Source: Microbispora oryzae (GTDB taxonomy: Bacteria; Actinomycetota; Actinomycetes; Streptosporangiales; Streptosporangiaceae). From it: 64,000 nt of DNA. The notes under the pieces are model-generated. The model was not told the origin of the DNA and did no database searches. It worked only from the letters and a program-made list of their open reading frames with translations. Shown one piece after another: positions 57,229 to 64,000 of this stretch. Each line of letters starts with the position of its first letter. Within the stretch, counting starts at the first letter, position 1. The stretch is from positions 124,001 to 188,000 of the forward strand of contig NZ_JAFCNB010000009.1 in the NCBI RefSeq assembly GCF_017896165.1. The letters are read 5' to 3'. Position numbers and translations under genes: made by a program.

Positions 57229-58557
57229 TCAGATGGCCTTCCCCGGATTGAGGATGTTGAGCGGGTCGAAGACCTGCTTGATCCCGTGGTTCAGTTCCGT
57301 CACGAGCGGCCCGGTCTCCAGCCCGAGCCAGCGCTGCTTCAGCACGCCGACGCCATGCTCGCCGGTCAGGGTCCCGCCCAGGTCGAGGGCCGCCCGGAAC
57401 ACCTCGTCCGCCGCCGCCCACACCGCCGGAGGCGGCTCAGCCAGCCCCCGCTCGAAGATGAACACCGGGTGCACGTTGCCGTCCCCGGCGTGCGCCACCG
57501 TCGAGATCATGACGTCGTGCCGGGCGGCGGCCTCCTCGATCGAAGTGATCATCTCGGGCAGCCGGGACCGGGGCACGCAGACGTCCTCGGTGAGGCACTG
57601 GCCGAGGCGCTCCTTGGCGGGGTAGGCCAGCCGCCGCAGGCCGACCAGCTCGTCCGCCTCCTCGGGGGTCGAGGCCGTGGCGACGAACGAGGCCGCTCCG
57701 CACAGCGCGGCCATCTCGTCCGGCGAGCCCTCCGACTGCGCGATCAGCATGGCCCGGGTGGACGGTTCGAGCCCGATGTTCTTCCACTCGTCGATCGACT
57801 TCAGGGTGGTGCGGTCCATCAGCTCCAGCAGGGACGGCTGGCAGCCGGCCGCGATGATCGCGGCGACGGCCTCCGCGGCGTCGCGCAGCGAGGTGAACTC
57901 CGCTGCGATGGTGGCGATGCTCCGGGGCGCCCGGCGCAGCCGCAGGGTGGCCGCGGTGATCACTCCCAGCGTGCCCTCCGAGCCGACGAACAGCCCGGTC
58001 AGGTCATAGCCGGTGACGCCCTTCATGGTGCGGCGACCGGTCCGCAGCACCCGTCCGCCCGCCAGCACGACCTCCAGGCCGAGCGTGGAGTCGCGGGTCA
58101 CCCCGTACTTCACGCACCGCAGGCCGCCCGCGTTGGTGGCCAGGTTGCCGCCGATCGTGGAGATCTCGAACGACGAGGGGTCGGGGGCGTACATCAGCCC
58201 GTGCTCGCGCGCCGCGCGGTCCATGTCGGCCGTTATGACGCCCGGCTCGACGACGGCGATCTCGTCCCGGGGGGACAGCTCGCGGATCGCGGTCATCCGG
58301 CTGAGCGAGAGGATCACGCAGCCGTCGATCGCGGTGGCGCCGCCCGCGAGGCCGGTGCCCGCCCCCCTCGGCACCACGGGCACCCGATGGTCGGCGGCCC
58401 AACGCATGGTGGCCACCACGTCGTCGCGAGACTGCGCGAGCACGACGCCCAGCGGCCGGCCCGGCGGGAGGAACGTGCGGTCCCGGGCGTATGACTCGGT
58501 CACATCTGGATCGGTGAGGACGCGGCCCTCGGGCAGCGCTGCGATGAGGTCATCCAC
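57229..58557 (-). CDS. FAD-binding oxidoreductase, GlcD (glycolate/D-lactate oxidase) type
   Basis: 442 residues. FAD-binding PCMH domain (VVPRGAGTGLAGGATAIDGCVILSLSRM, PSSFEISTIGGNLATNAGGLRCVKYGVTRD, GLFVGSEGTLGVITAATLRL) and C-terminal domain with HAGDGNVHP and the end LTGEHGVGVLKQRW ... DPLNILNPGKAI. Oxidises a 2-hydroxy acid; no GlcE/GlcF partner nearby. GTG 58557 is 6 bases after TAAAGT on the minus strand and has no Shine-Dalgarno, so it is probably leaderless. Confidence 0.92.
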   Translation of the reverse strand: MDDLIAALPEGRVLTDPDVTESYARDRTFLPPGRPLGVVLAQSRDDVVATMRWAADHRVPVVPRGAGTGLAGGATAIDGCVILSLSRMTAIRELSPRDEIAVVEPGVITADMDRAAREHGLMYAPDPSSFEISTIGGNLATNAGGLRCVKYGVTRDSTLGLEVVLAGGRVLRTGRRTMKGVTGYDLTGLFVGSEGTLGVITAATLRLRRAPRSIATIAAEFTSLRDAAEAVAAIIAAGCQPSLLELMDRTTLKSIDEWKNIGLEPSTRAMLIAQSEGSPDEMAALCGAASFVATASTPEEADELVGLRRLAYPAKERLGQCLTEDVCVPRSRLPEMITSIEEAAARHDVMISTVAHAGDGNVHPVFIFERGLAEPPPAVWAAADEVFRAALDLGGTLTGEHGVGVLKQRWLGLETGPLVTELNHGIKQVFDPLNILNPGKAI

Positions 58558-58563
58558 GCCTGG

Positions 58564-58569
58564 ACTTTA
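58564..58569 (-). promoter_or_regulatory. -10-like TAAAGT for leaderless FAD oxidase gene
   Basis: TAAAGT on the minus strand ends 6 bases before GTG 58557. Confidence 0.45.
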
Positions 58570-58630
58570 CGACATCAATTGTGGACAACCAGTAACCGGA
58601 CTAACGGATCATCTCCGGAGTAATCACGTT

Positions 58631-58672
58631 TTGACAACCATCGCCGATGGGCCTTTACCTTCCCTTTACCTT
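58631..58672 (+). promoter_or_regulatory. M6 protease promoter with 11-bp-spaced direct repeats
   Basis: TTGACA at 58631-58636, then CCTTTACCTT at 58652-58661 and again at 58663-58672, an 11-bp period, that is one helical turn. TACCTT (58656-58661) or TTTACC can serve as -10. The mRNA would have a leader of about 85 bases before TTG 58754. Confidence 0.55.
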
Positions 58673-58753
58673 TGCGCTTAATGTCCCGATTGCGTGCTCA
58701 TCCCGGCACGCCGCGCAAGGGTGTCCGGGGAACCCGGACGGGAAGGGATCTCG

Positions 58754-61504
58754 TTGTCCAGAAGAATCCGGCGTCTCGCCGCCGTGGTGCCCGCCCTGGG
58801 CCTGGCGGTGAGCGGTCTCGCCGCCGCCGCGGCGGCGGCCCCCACGGCGGGTTACCAGCCCTCCGCCGGCGATCACTACATCAACTACGCCCCACCACGG
58901 GTGCAGAGCGATGTGTCGGTCATCGACGAGAAGGTGCCGTCGAAGGGCGCCAGGCGCACCGCCGCCCTGGCTCAGGCGATCGACCACAAGTTCGCCAGTG
59001 GAAATCCGGTCGCCGCCCGCGTGCTCGCGAAGCACGAGAAGCAGGCCATCAGGACGGGCAAGAACCCCTTCGACTTCATCTACAAGAAGGCGAACACCAC
59101 CAAGACCGCCAAGCTCCTCACCCTCCTGGTCGAGTTCAACGACCAGGCCAACGACGACTTCTCAGGCTGGTCGCACCCGAAGACGATCGACGACGTCAAC
59201 GACTGCGTGACCGAGCCGCCGGGCACCAAGCTGAACGGCCCCCTGCACAACCACATCCCCGACCCGGCCACCGCGGCCGGGGGCGGCAAGGACAACAACT
59301 CGATGTGGGTGGCCGACTTCAACACGGCCCACTACAACAACATGCTCTACACCTCCAAGGGCATCACGACCCGGGTCCGCCCCGACCTGACCGACCCCAG
59401 GGACGGCAAGAAGGGCATCGACATCTCCGGCTCCACGATGAAGAACATGTACGAGGAGCTGTCGAAGGGCGCCTACACCGTCTCCGGCCAGGCCGTCGGC
59501 TGGATCAAGGTCCCGCACTCGGAGGCGTGGTACGGCGCCGGCCGCTGCGGCACCTACCCGCAGGAGATGGCCGGTCACCCGGACAACCCGCGCGGCGCGA
59601 CCCAGCTGCCCATCGACGTGGTGAACACGCTCGCGGCGCAGGACCCGTCGTTCCCCTGGGCCGACTACGACAAGGAGGACGTCGCCGACTTCGACGGTGA
59701 CGGCAACTTCGACGAGCCGGACGGCGTCATCGACCACCTCGTGCTGATCCACGCGGGCGAGGACAAGTCGGGCGGCGGCGGCGCTGAGGGCACGTTCTCG
59801 CTGTGGGCTCACTCCAGCGACGTGGCCGGCGGCTACACCGTTCCCGGCACGAACGTGAAGATCTCCAACTACATCCTCCAGCCGGAGGACGCGGGCGTCG
59901 GCGTCTTCGCCCACGAGTACGGCCACGACCTCGGCCTGCCCGACCTGTACGACACGTCGGGCGCCGGCGACTCGGACGTGGACTTCTGGGACCTCATGTC
60001 CAGCGGCTCCCACTCCGGCCCGATCTTCCAGTCGCTGCCGACCCACATGGGCCTGTGGGACAAGTGGATCCTCGGCTGGGCCAACCCGAAGATCGTCAAC
60101 CCGGGCGACAAGACCTCGCTGGTCGCCGTGGGCCAGACCTCCCGCACGCCCAAGGGCACCGAGGACGGCATCCGGGTCAACCTGCCCGACAAGCACGTCG
60201 TGCTGTCCACCCCTCACAGCGGGTCCAACCTGTGGTGGTCGAACAGTGACCAGAACTGGGCCGACCAGCGGCTGACCCGTACGGTCGACGTCCCCGCCGG
60301 CTCCGACGCCAAGTTCCGCTGGTGGAGCGACTGGGGCATCGAGCAGGACTGGGACTACGGCTTCTTCGAGGTCTCCACCGACGGCGGCTCCACGTGGACC
60401 GACCAGAAGGTCTACAAGGACGACGGCAGCCTGGCCAGCACCGGTGACGACTACACCGACCCGAACGGCCGCCTGCACGACTACGGCGGCAAGAAGTACG
60501 GCCTGACCGGCGAGAGCGGTGGCTGGCAGCACCTGTACGCCGACCTGTCGCCGTTCGCGGGCACGTCCGTCCAGGTGCGGCTGCGGTACGCCACCGACGC
60601 CGCCTCGGTCGGCCGCGGCTGGTTCAGCGACGACTTCTCCGTCACCAGCGGCGCCTCCACCGTCTGGAGCGACGACGTCGAGAACGGCGCCAACGGCTGG
60701 ACCGCGACGAAGGGCACCTTCACCGACACCTCCGGGGCCGGTTGGACGATCTTCGCCGGTGAGGTCGACTCGGCGCAGTACTACCTCGCCGAGTGGCGCA
60801 ACTTCGACGGGTTCGACAAGGGCCTGCAGTACACCTACGACTCGACCTACCTGCGCGACGGCGCCTGGAAGGTCGAGAAGATCAAGTACAACGCCCCCGG
60901 TCTGCTGGTCTGGTACCGGGACGCGTCCCGCACCACCAACGTCGTGGCCGACACGACCTTCGACCTGCCGTCCGTGGGACCGAAGGGTCAGCTCCTCATC
61001 GTCGACTCCCACTTCGACCCGCTGCGCCGCACCGGCGCCGCGGCGCAGAAGGACCCGACGGTGCTGAAGAACCTGCAGTCCCGCCCGCAGTCGTCCAACG
61101 CGGCCTTCAACTTCGTCGGCACCTACCCGTTCAAGGAGTGCCTGGAGGGCGAGCCGTTCACGGAGTACTGCACCTCGTTCGGCAAGCAGCCGGCGGTCAC
61201 CACCTTCACGGACGCCAAGGGCTGGTACCCCGGCCTGGAGATTCGCGACGGCAGCCTCTACTACCGCCTGCGCGATGCCTCCACGGTCATCCCGTCGAAG
61301 GACAACCAGCCGTACACCACCCGGATCGTCAACCCTGACGGCACCCCGGCGAAGGACCTGTACGGCACCGACATCGGCGGTGCGATCCTCGGCTCCGGCA
61401 ACCCCGGTGACGAGGGCAAGCAGTTCGGCGTCGCGCTGAAGCTGATCAGCCCGCTGCCGGGCAACCTGGGCGCGATCGTCCAGGTGACGGCGCCCAAGAA
61501 GTAA
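58754..61504 (+). CDS. Secreted M6 family (immune inhibitor A-like) zinc metalloprotease
   Basis: 916 residues. Signal peptide RRIRRLAAVVPALGLAVSGLAAAAAA, a propeptide region, catalytic domain with His387-Glu388 in HEYGHDLGLPDLYD (zinc ligands His387, His391), a Ca-binding DFDGDGNFDEPDGVIDHL, then VEG/MAM-like beta-sandwich domains (WWSDWGIEQDWDYGFFEVSTDGG). Broad-specificity extracellular protease. Start TTG 58754 chosen: AAGGGA lies 5 bases before it and the signal peptide starts there; GTG 58694 would put a basic non-signal extension in front. Strong stem-loop terminator follows. Confidence 0.94.
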   Translation: MSRRIRRLAAVVPALGLAVSGLAAAAAAAPTAGYQPSAGDHYINYAPPRVQSDVSVIDEKVPSKGARRTAALAQAIDHKFASGNPVAARVLAKHEKQAIRTGKNPFDFIYKKANTTKTAKLLTLLVEFNDQANDDFSGWSHPKTIDDVNDCVTEPPGTKLNGPLHNHIPDPATAAGGGKDNNSMWVADFNTAHYNNMLYTSKGITTRVRPDLTDPRDGKKGIDISGSTMKNMYEELSKGAYTVSGQAVGWIKVPHSEAWYGAGRCGTYPQEMAGHPDNPRGATQLPIDVVNTLAAQDPSFPWADYDKEDVADFDGDGNFDEPDGVIDHLVLIHAGEDKSGGGGAEGTFSLWAHSSDVAGGYTVPGTNVKISNYILQPEDAGVGVFAHEYGHDLGLPDLYDTSGAGDSDVDFWDLMSSGSHSGPIFQSLPTHMGLWDKWILGWANPKIVNPGDKTSLVAVGQTSRTPKGTEDGIRVNLPDKHVVLSTPHSGSNLWWSNSDQNWADQRLTRTVDVPAGSDAKFRWWSDWGIEQDWDYGFFEVSTDGGSTWTDQKVYKDDGSLASTGDDYTDPNGRLHDYGGKKYGLTGESGGWQHLYADLSPFAGTSVQVRLRYATDAASVGRGWFSDDFSVTSGASTVWSDDVENGANGWTATKGTFTDTSGAGWTIFAGEVDSAQYYLAEWRNFDGFDKGLQYTYDSTYLRDGAWKVEKIKYNAPGLLVWYRDASRTTNVVADTTFDLPSVGPKGQLLIVDSHFDPLRRTGAAAQKDPTVLKNLQSRPQSSNAAFNFVGTYPFKECLEGEPFTEYCTSFGKQPAVTTFTDAKGWYPGLEIRDGSLYYRLRDASTVIPSKDNQPYTTRIVNPDGTPAKDLYGTDIGGAILGSGNPGDEGKQFGVALKLISPLPGNLGAIVQVTAPKK

Positions 61505-61514
61505 GCGGGCACGA

Positions 61515-61542
61515 CCGTGCCGCGCCGCCGGGCGCGGCACGG
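61515..61542 (+). terminator. 12-bp perfect hairpin after M6 protease
   Basis: CCGTGCCGCGCC (61515-61526), loop GCCG, GGCGCGGCACGG (61531-61542). Confidence 0.8.
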
Positions 61543-61560
61543 CACGGCACCCGTCCGTGT

Positions 61561-61590
61561 TTCCCGGTGTATCCCGGTGTTTCCCGGTGC
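61561..61590 (+). repeat. Three 10-bp repeats TTCCCGGTGT
   Basis: TTCCCGGTGT, ATCCCGGTGT, TTCCCGGTGC, exact 10-bp period in the gap between the protease terminator and the next promoter. No coding role. Confidence 0.75.
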
Positions 61591-61643
61591 CGCCCCCGCG
61601 GCACCCGTGCCCGGCGGCCTCTCCGCGGCCGCCGGGCACGGCC

Positions 61644-61649
61644 TAGCAT
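61644..61649 (+). promoter_or_regulatory. -10-like TAGCAT for leaderless lipid kinase gene
   Basis: TAGCAT ends 6 bases before GTG 61656. The same hexamer and spacing occur at the tetR start. Confidence 0.45.
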
Positions 61650-61655
61650 GTGATC

Positions 61656-62585
61656 GTGCGGAACAAGGCGGACCATACGGCGGCGATCCGCGGAGAGCGG
61701 CGCGCCGCCGTCGTCGTGAACACCAAGTCCCGGCGCGGCCGCCGGAGTTACGCGGAGGTCCTGCGCCTGATGCGGGCGCACGACTTCCGGCTCACCGGGG
61801 TCCACCCGGTGACCGAGCCGGCCCGGCTGCGCGAGGTCGTCTCCCGGGCCCTGGCCGACGGCCCCGACCTGCTCGTCGTCGGCGGCGGCGACGGCACGCT
61901 GAGCAGCTCGGTGAAGTACGTCGCCGGGCTCGACGTCGCCCTCGGCGTCCTGCCGCTCGGCACCACGAACAACTTCGCCCGCAGTCTCGGGCTGCCCCTC
62001 GACCTCGCGGGCGCGATCGGCGTCTTCCGCGAGGGCAAGGTCGCCGACATCGACCTCGGGATGTGCGGCGACCGGCCGTTCGCCAACCTGGCCAGCTTCG
62101 GCGTCTCCGTCGAGGTCGCCGGGACGGTCAGACCGTGGGTGAAGCGGCTGCTCGGCCGGGCCGCCTACCCCCTCACCGCGATCACCGTCCTGCCCGGTCA
62201 CCGGCCCTTCCGCGCGTACATCACCGTCGACGGCAGGCGGCACGAGCTGCTCACCCACCAGCTGAACATCGCGAACGGCCGCTTCCACGGGGGCTGGCAG
62301 ATCGCCAGGGACGTCAGCATCGACAACCGGCAGCTCGTCGCCTACCAGCTCGGCTCGGGCAAGCGCCTGCGGCTGCTCGGCGAGACCCTGGTCAGGGCCA
62401 CCACCGGCAGGTGGCGCAGCCTCGCCGGCGGCCCCTTCGTCACCGGCCAGGAGATGGTGCTCGAGACCGACCCGCCTCTGGCCGCCGACATCGACGGCGA
62501 GGTGCGGCTGCGCACCCCCCTCGTGCTGAAGACGATCCCGAACGGCGTCAGGGTGATGGTGCCCCAGAGCTTCGTCGACCGCTGA
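61656..62585 (+). CDS. Diacylglycerol kinase-like protein (YegS/BmrU/DagK family)
   Basis: 309 residues. Phosphorylates a lipid or sphingoid-like alcohol with ATP. Signature VVVNTKSRRGRRS, nucleotide loop LLVVGGGDGTLSSSVKYVAG, LPLGTTNNFARSLGLPLD, and the DIDGEV segment near the C terminus. GTG 61656 chosen by the TAGCAT spacing; GTG 61650 is in frame just upstream. The last 38 bases overlap the convergent SWIM gene. Confidence 0.9.
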   Translation: MRNKADHTAAIRGERRAAVVVNTKSRRGRRSYAEVLRLMRAHDFRLTGVHPVTEPARLREVVSRALADGPDLLVVGGGDGTLSSSVKYVAGLDVALGVLPLGTTNNFARSLGLPLDLAGAIGVFREGKVADIDLGMCGDRPFANLASFGVSVEVAGTVRPWVKRLLGRAAYPLTAITVLPGHRPFRAYITVDGRRHELLTHQLNIANGRFHGGWQIARDVSIDNRQLVAYQLGSGKRLRLLGETLVRATTGRWRSLAGGPFVTGQEMVLETDPPLAADIDGEVRLRTPLVLKTIPNGVRVMVPQSFVDR

Positions 62586-63474
62586 CCCGGCCGCCGGGCG
62601 CCCCGCCGAGTGAGTCGCCGGGCGCCTCGTCCGGCGGCGGCTCCGCCAGCCTGCGGTAGGCGGGCCGCAGCAGGTCGAGGATCGGGATGTGCCGCGCCTT
62701 GACGGGCGGCGGGTCGAGCAGCCGCAGCAGCAGGTCGGGCGGGGCCGGGGCGCCGGCGGGCGGCTCACGCAGCCGGGCCGGCGAGACCCCGGGCTCGTAG
62801 AAGTCCGCGAGCCGCTCGGCGAACGGCACGTCGGCGACCTCCGGCCGGCCCGCCGCACCCAGGCCGGCCGCGGTCCCGCCTGCCGGCGCGGCGCGCAGCG
62901 CGCCGAGCAGGGTCTCCCGGTCGAGGCCCCGCCAGGCCAGCACGAGGAACGGATCGTCGTCGAAGGACTCGGCCAGCAGATAGAGGACGGCCGACAGGTG
63001 CTTGCACGGGAAACCCCAGTCGGGGCACGAACAGGACATGTCCAGGGCGTCCTCGGCGGGGAAGAGCGGCAGCCCGCACTCGTCGAAGACCTCCTCGATC
63101 TCCGTCGGCATCTCCCCGGCCAGCAGCTTCGCCCGGTAGAGGGCGCGGGACGCCAGCGCGGCCGTCAGCCGGTCCCACTCGTCCCGCCCGTACGCGCGGA
63201 TCCGCACCCGCACGTCGTACGGCCTGGGCCGCGAGCCCTGCACGTGGGCCCGCGCCTCGCCGGGCCCGAGGTCGAGGTCGACGACCTGGCCGGCCCGCGC
63301 GTACGCCCGGCCGCGGGTCAGGCGGCCCTTGTCGCAGACGCGTTCCAGGATGTCGACGAAGCGCCGCGACCACCACCGCTGCCCGATGGATCCGCGCGCG
63401 GTCCTCGCCCTGATGCCGTTCTCGACTCTGATCGGGCGGCTCGCCTCGAACCAGCCGTCCCTGCCGGCGGGCAT
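62548..63474 (-). CDS. SWIM zinc finger protein downstream of SNF2 helicase
   Basis: 308 residues. SWIM motif CxCx(n)CxH: MSCSCPDWGFPCKHLSAVLYLLAE near residue 146. N-terminal WWSRRFVDILE ... RLTRGRAYARAGQV region is typical of the SWIM partner of actinobacterial SNF2-family helicases. The helicase/SWIM pair is thought to act on DNA, role not defined. ATG 63474 overlaps the helicase stop (TGATG). The C-terminal 90 residues are Pro/Ala-rich. Its 3' end overlaps the convergent lipid kinase gene by 38 bases. Confidence 0.9.
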   Translation of the reverse strand: MPAGRDGWFEASRPIRVENGIRARTARGSIGQRWWSRRFVDILERVCDKGRLTRGRAYARAGQVVDLDLGPGEARAHVQGSRPRPYDVRVRIRAYGRDEWDRLTAALASRALYRAKLLAGEMPTEIEEVFDECGLPLFPAEDALDMSCSCPDWGFPCKHLSAVLYLLAESFDDDPFLVLAWRGLDRETLLGALRAAPAGGTAAGLGAAGRPEVADVPFAERLADFYEPGVSPARLREPPAGAPAPPDLLLRLLDPPPVKARHIPILDLLRPAYRRLAEPPPDEAPGDSLGGAPGGRVSGRRSSGAPSP

Positions 63475-64000
63475 CAGCGCACCGCCCCCGGGGCCAGGCG
63501 GAACAGCTCGGCCAGCTCCGCCGTCGACAGGTCCGCGATCCAGTCTTCGCCGGTGCCGACGACGCTGCCGGCCAGCGCCTTCTTCCGCTCGATCATCTCG
63601 TCGATCCGCTCCTCCAGCGTTCCCGCGCAGATGAACTTCCTGACCTGGACGTTCCGCGTCTGCCCGATGCGGTAGGCGCGGTCGGTCGCCTGGTCCTCGA
63701 CCGCCGGGTTCCACCACCGGTCCACATGGACGACGTGGGCGGCGCCGGTGAGGTTGAGGCCCGTGCCGGCCGCCTTCAGCGAGAGCAGGAACAGCATCGG
63801 CTCGTCGTCGGTCTGGAACCGCTCGACGAGCGCGTCGCGCTGTCTCTTCTGCAGTCCGCCGTGCAGCCACAGCACCGGCCGGTCGAGGTGGGCCGCCAGA
63901 TAGGGCTGCAGGAGATGGCCGAACTCGGCGTACTGGGTGAACACCAGCGCCTTGTCGCCCTCGGCGAGGATCTCCTCGGCCAGTTCCTCGAGCCGGGCGA
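63474..64000 (-). CDS. SNF2/DEAD-box helicase, C-terminal part
   Basis: About 175 residues of the C-terminal helicase domain: KALVFTQYAEFGHLLQPYL, LHGGLQKRQRDALVERF (motif V region), LLSLKAAGTGLNLTGAAHVVHVDRWWNPAVEDQATDRAYRIGQTRNVQV (motifs V and VI with the Arg fingers) and the end GTLEERIDEMIERKKALAGSVVG. ATP-driven remodelling or translocation on double-stranded DNA. The N-terminal domain lies beyond the window. Operon with the SWIM gene. Confidence 0.93.
   Translation of the reverse strand, partial: ARLEELAEEILAEGDKALVFTQYAEFGHLLQPYLAAHLDRPVLWLHGGLQKRQRDALVERFQTDDEPMLFLLSLKAAGTGLNLTGAAHVVHVDRWWNPAVEDQATDRAYRIGQTRNVQVRKFICAGTLEERIDEMIERKKALAGSVVGTGEDWIADLSTAELAELFRLAPGAVR

Noticed and set aside
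61561-61590. 10-bp repeats considered as a CRISPR remnant
   Set aside because: Direct 10-bp units without spacers; no cas gene in the window.

Overview
The window is high-GC, densely packed DNA with GTG/TTG starts, many 1-4 base stop/start overlaps, DUF5753-type regulators and many genes that look leaderless. This points to a filamentous actinobacterium, most likely of the Streptosporangiales (Streptosporangium/Nonomuraea/Microbispora type). The order is an inference from gene content, not a measured placement. No tRNA, rRNA, CRISPR array, transposase or phage gene was seen.

Layout. 1-3483: partial aldehyde dehydrogenase downstream of a large LuxR-type ATPase regulator (minus). 3484-5130: secreted GH11-CBM13 xylanase with paired operator-like repeats upstream and a perfect terminator. 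5185-13625: a MoxR/vWA cluster (SWIM-less SWIM-family protein, DUF5691, MoxR AAA+ ATPase, DUF5682, vWA protein), homologous in layout to E. coli yehLMPQ, translationally coupled to an MFS transporter. 13724-17751: enolase-superfamily protein, LytR-CpsA-Psr protein, membrane-anchored alpha/beta hydrolase. 17878-22609: sbcDC nuclease. 22676-27019: M50-like metalloprotease, CorA, PadR regulator with a DrrAB-like ABC exporter. 27148-36977: secreted two-repeat protein, fused E1 alpha/beta 2-oxoacid dehydrogenase, then a TetR-controlled leucine/branched-chain acyl-CoA operon (carboxyltransferase, biotin carboxylase, HMG-CoA lyase, acyl-CoA dehydrogenase). 37112-41536: small membrane protein, NarL-type two-component system, secreted His/Tyr-rich peptide, GNAT. 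41553-48796: proline-rich protein of unknown role, pseudouridine-type PfkB kinase plus PsuG, PYROXD2/CrtI-like oxidoreductase, DUF5753 regulator with two small partners. 48832-55435: an Atu-like operon (carboxyltransferase, biotin carboxylase, enoyl-CoA hydratase, AtuA). 55533-64000: membrane Ser/Thr kinase, GlcD-type FAD oxidase, secreted M6 protease, diacylglycerol-kinase-like protein, SWIM protein and the end of a SNF2 helicase.

The most unusual feature is structural. Short tandem repeats with a 15-bp (sometimes 12-bp) period recur through the window. They sit inside genes as pentapeptide-period tracts (vWA protein, SbcC arm, PfkB kinase, DUF5682 N terminus) or directly over stop codons (sbcC, the ABC permease, E1, the enolase-like gene). 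In most cases the array touches a stop codon, as if gene-end segments were repeatedly duplicated and sometimes captured as new coding sequence.

Other points: the SWIM zinc finger is missing from the MoxR/vWA cluster; the enolase-superfamily protein lacks its catalytic lysines; a biotin carboxylase carries a 102-residue disordered tail beyond its biotin domain; and about ten genes show a TANNNT box 6-8 bases before the start codon, the signature of leaderless transcription.
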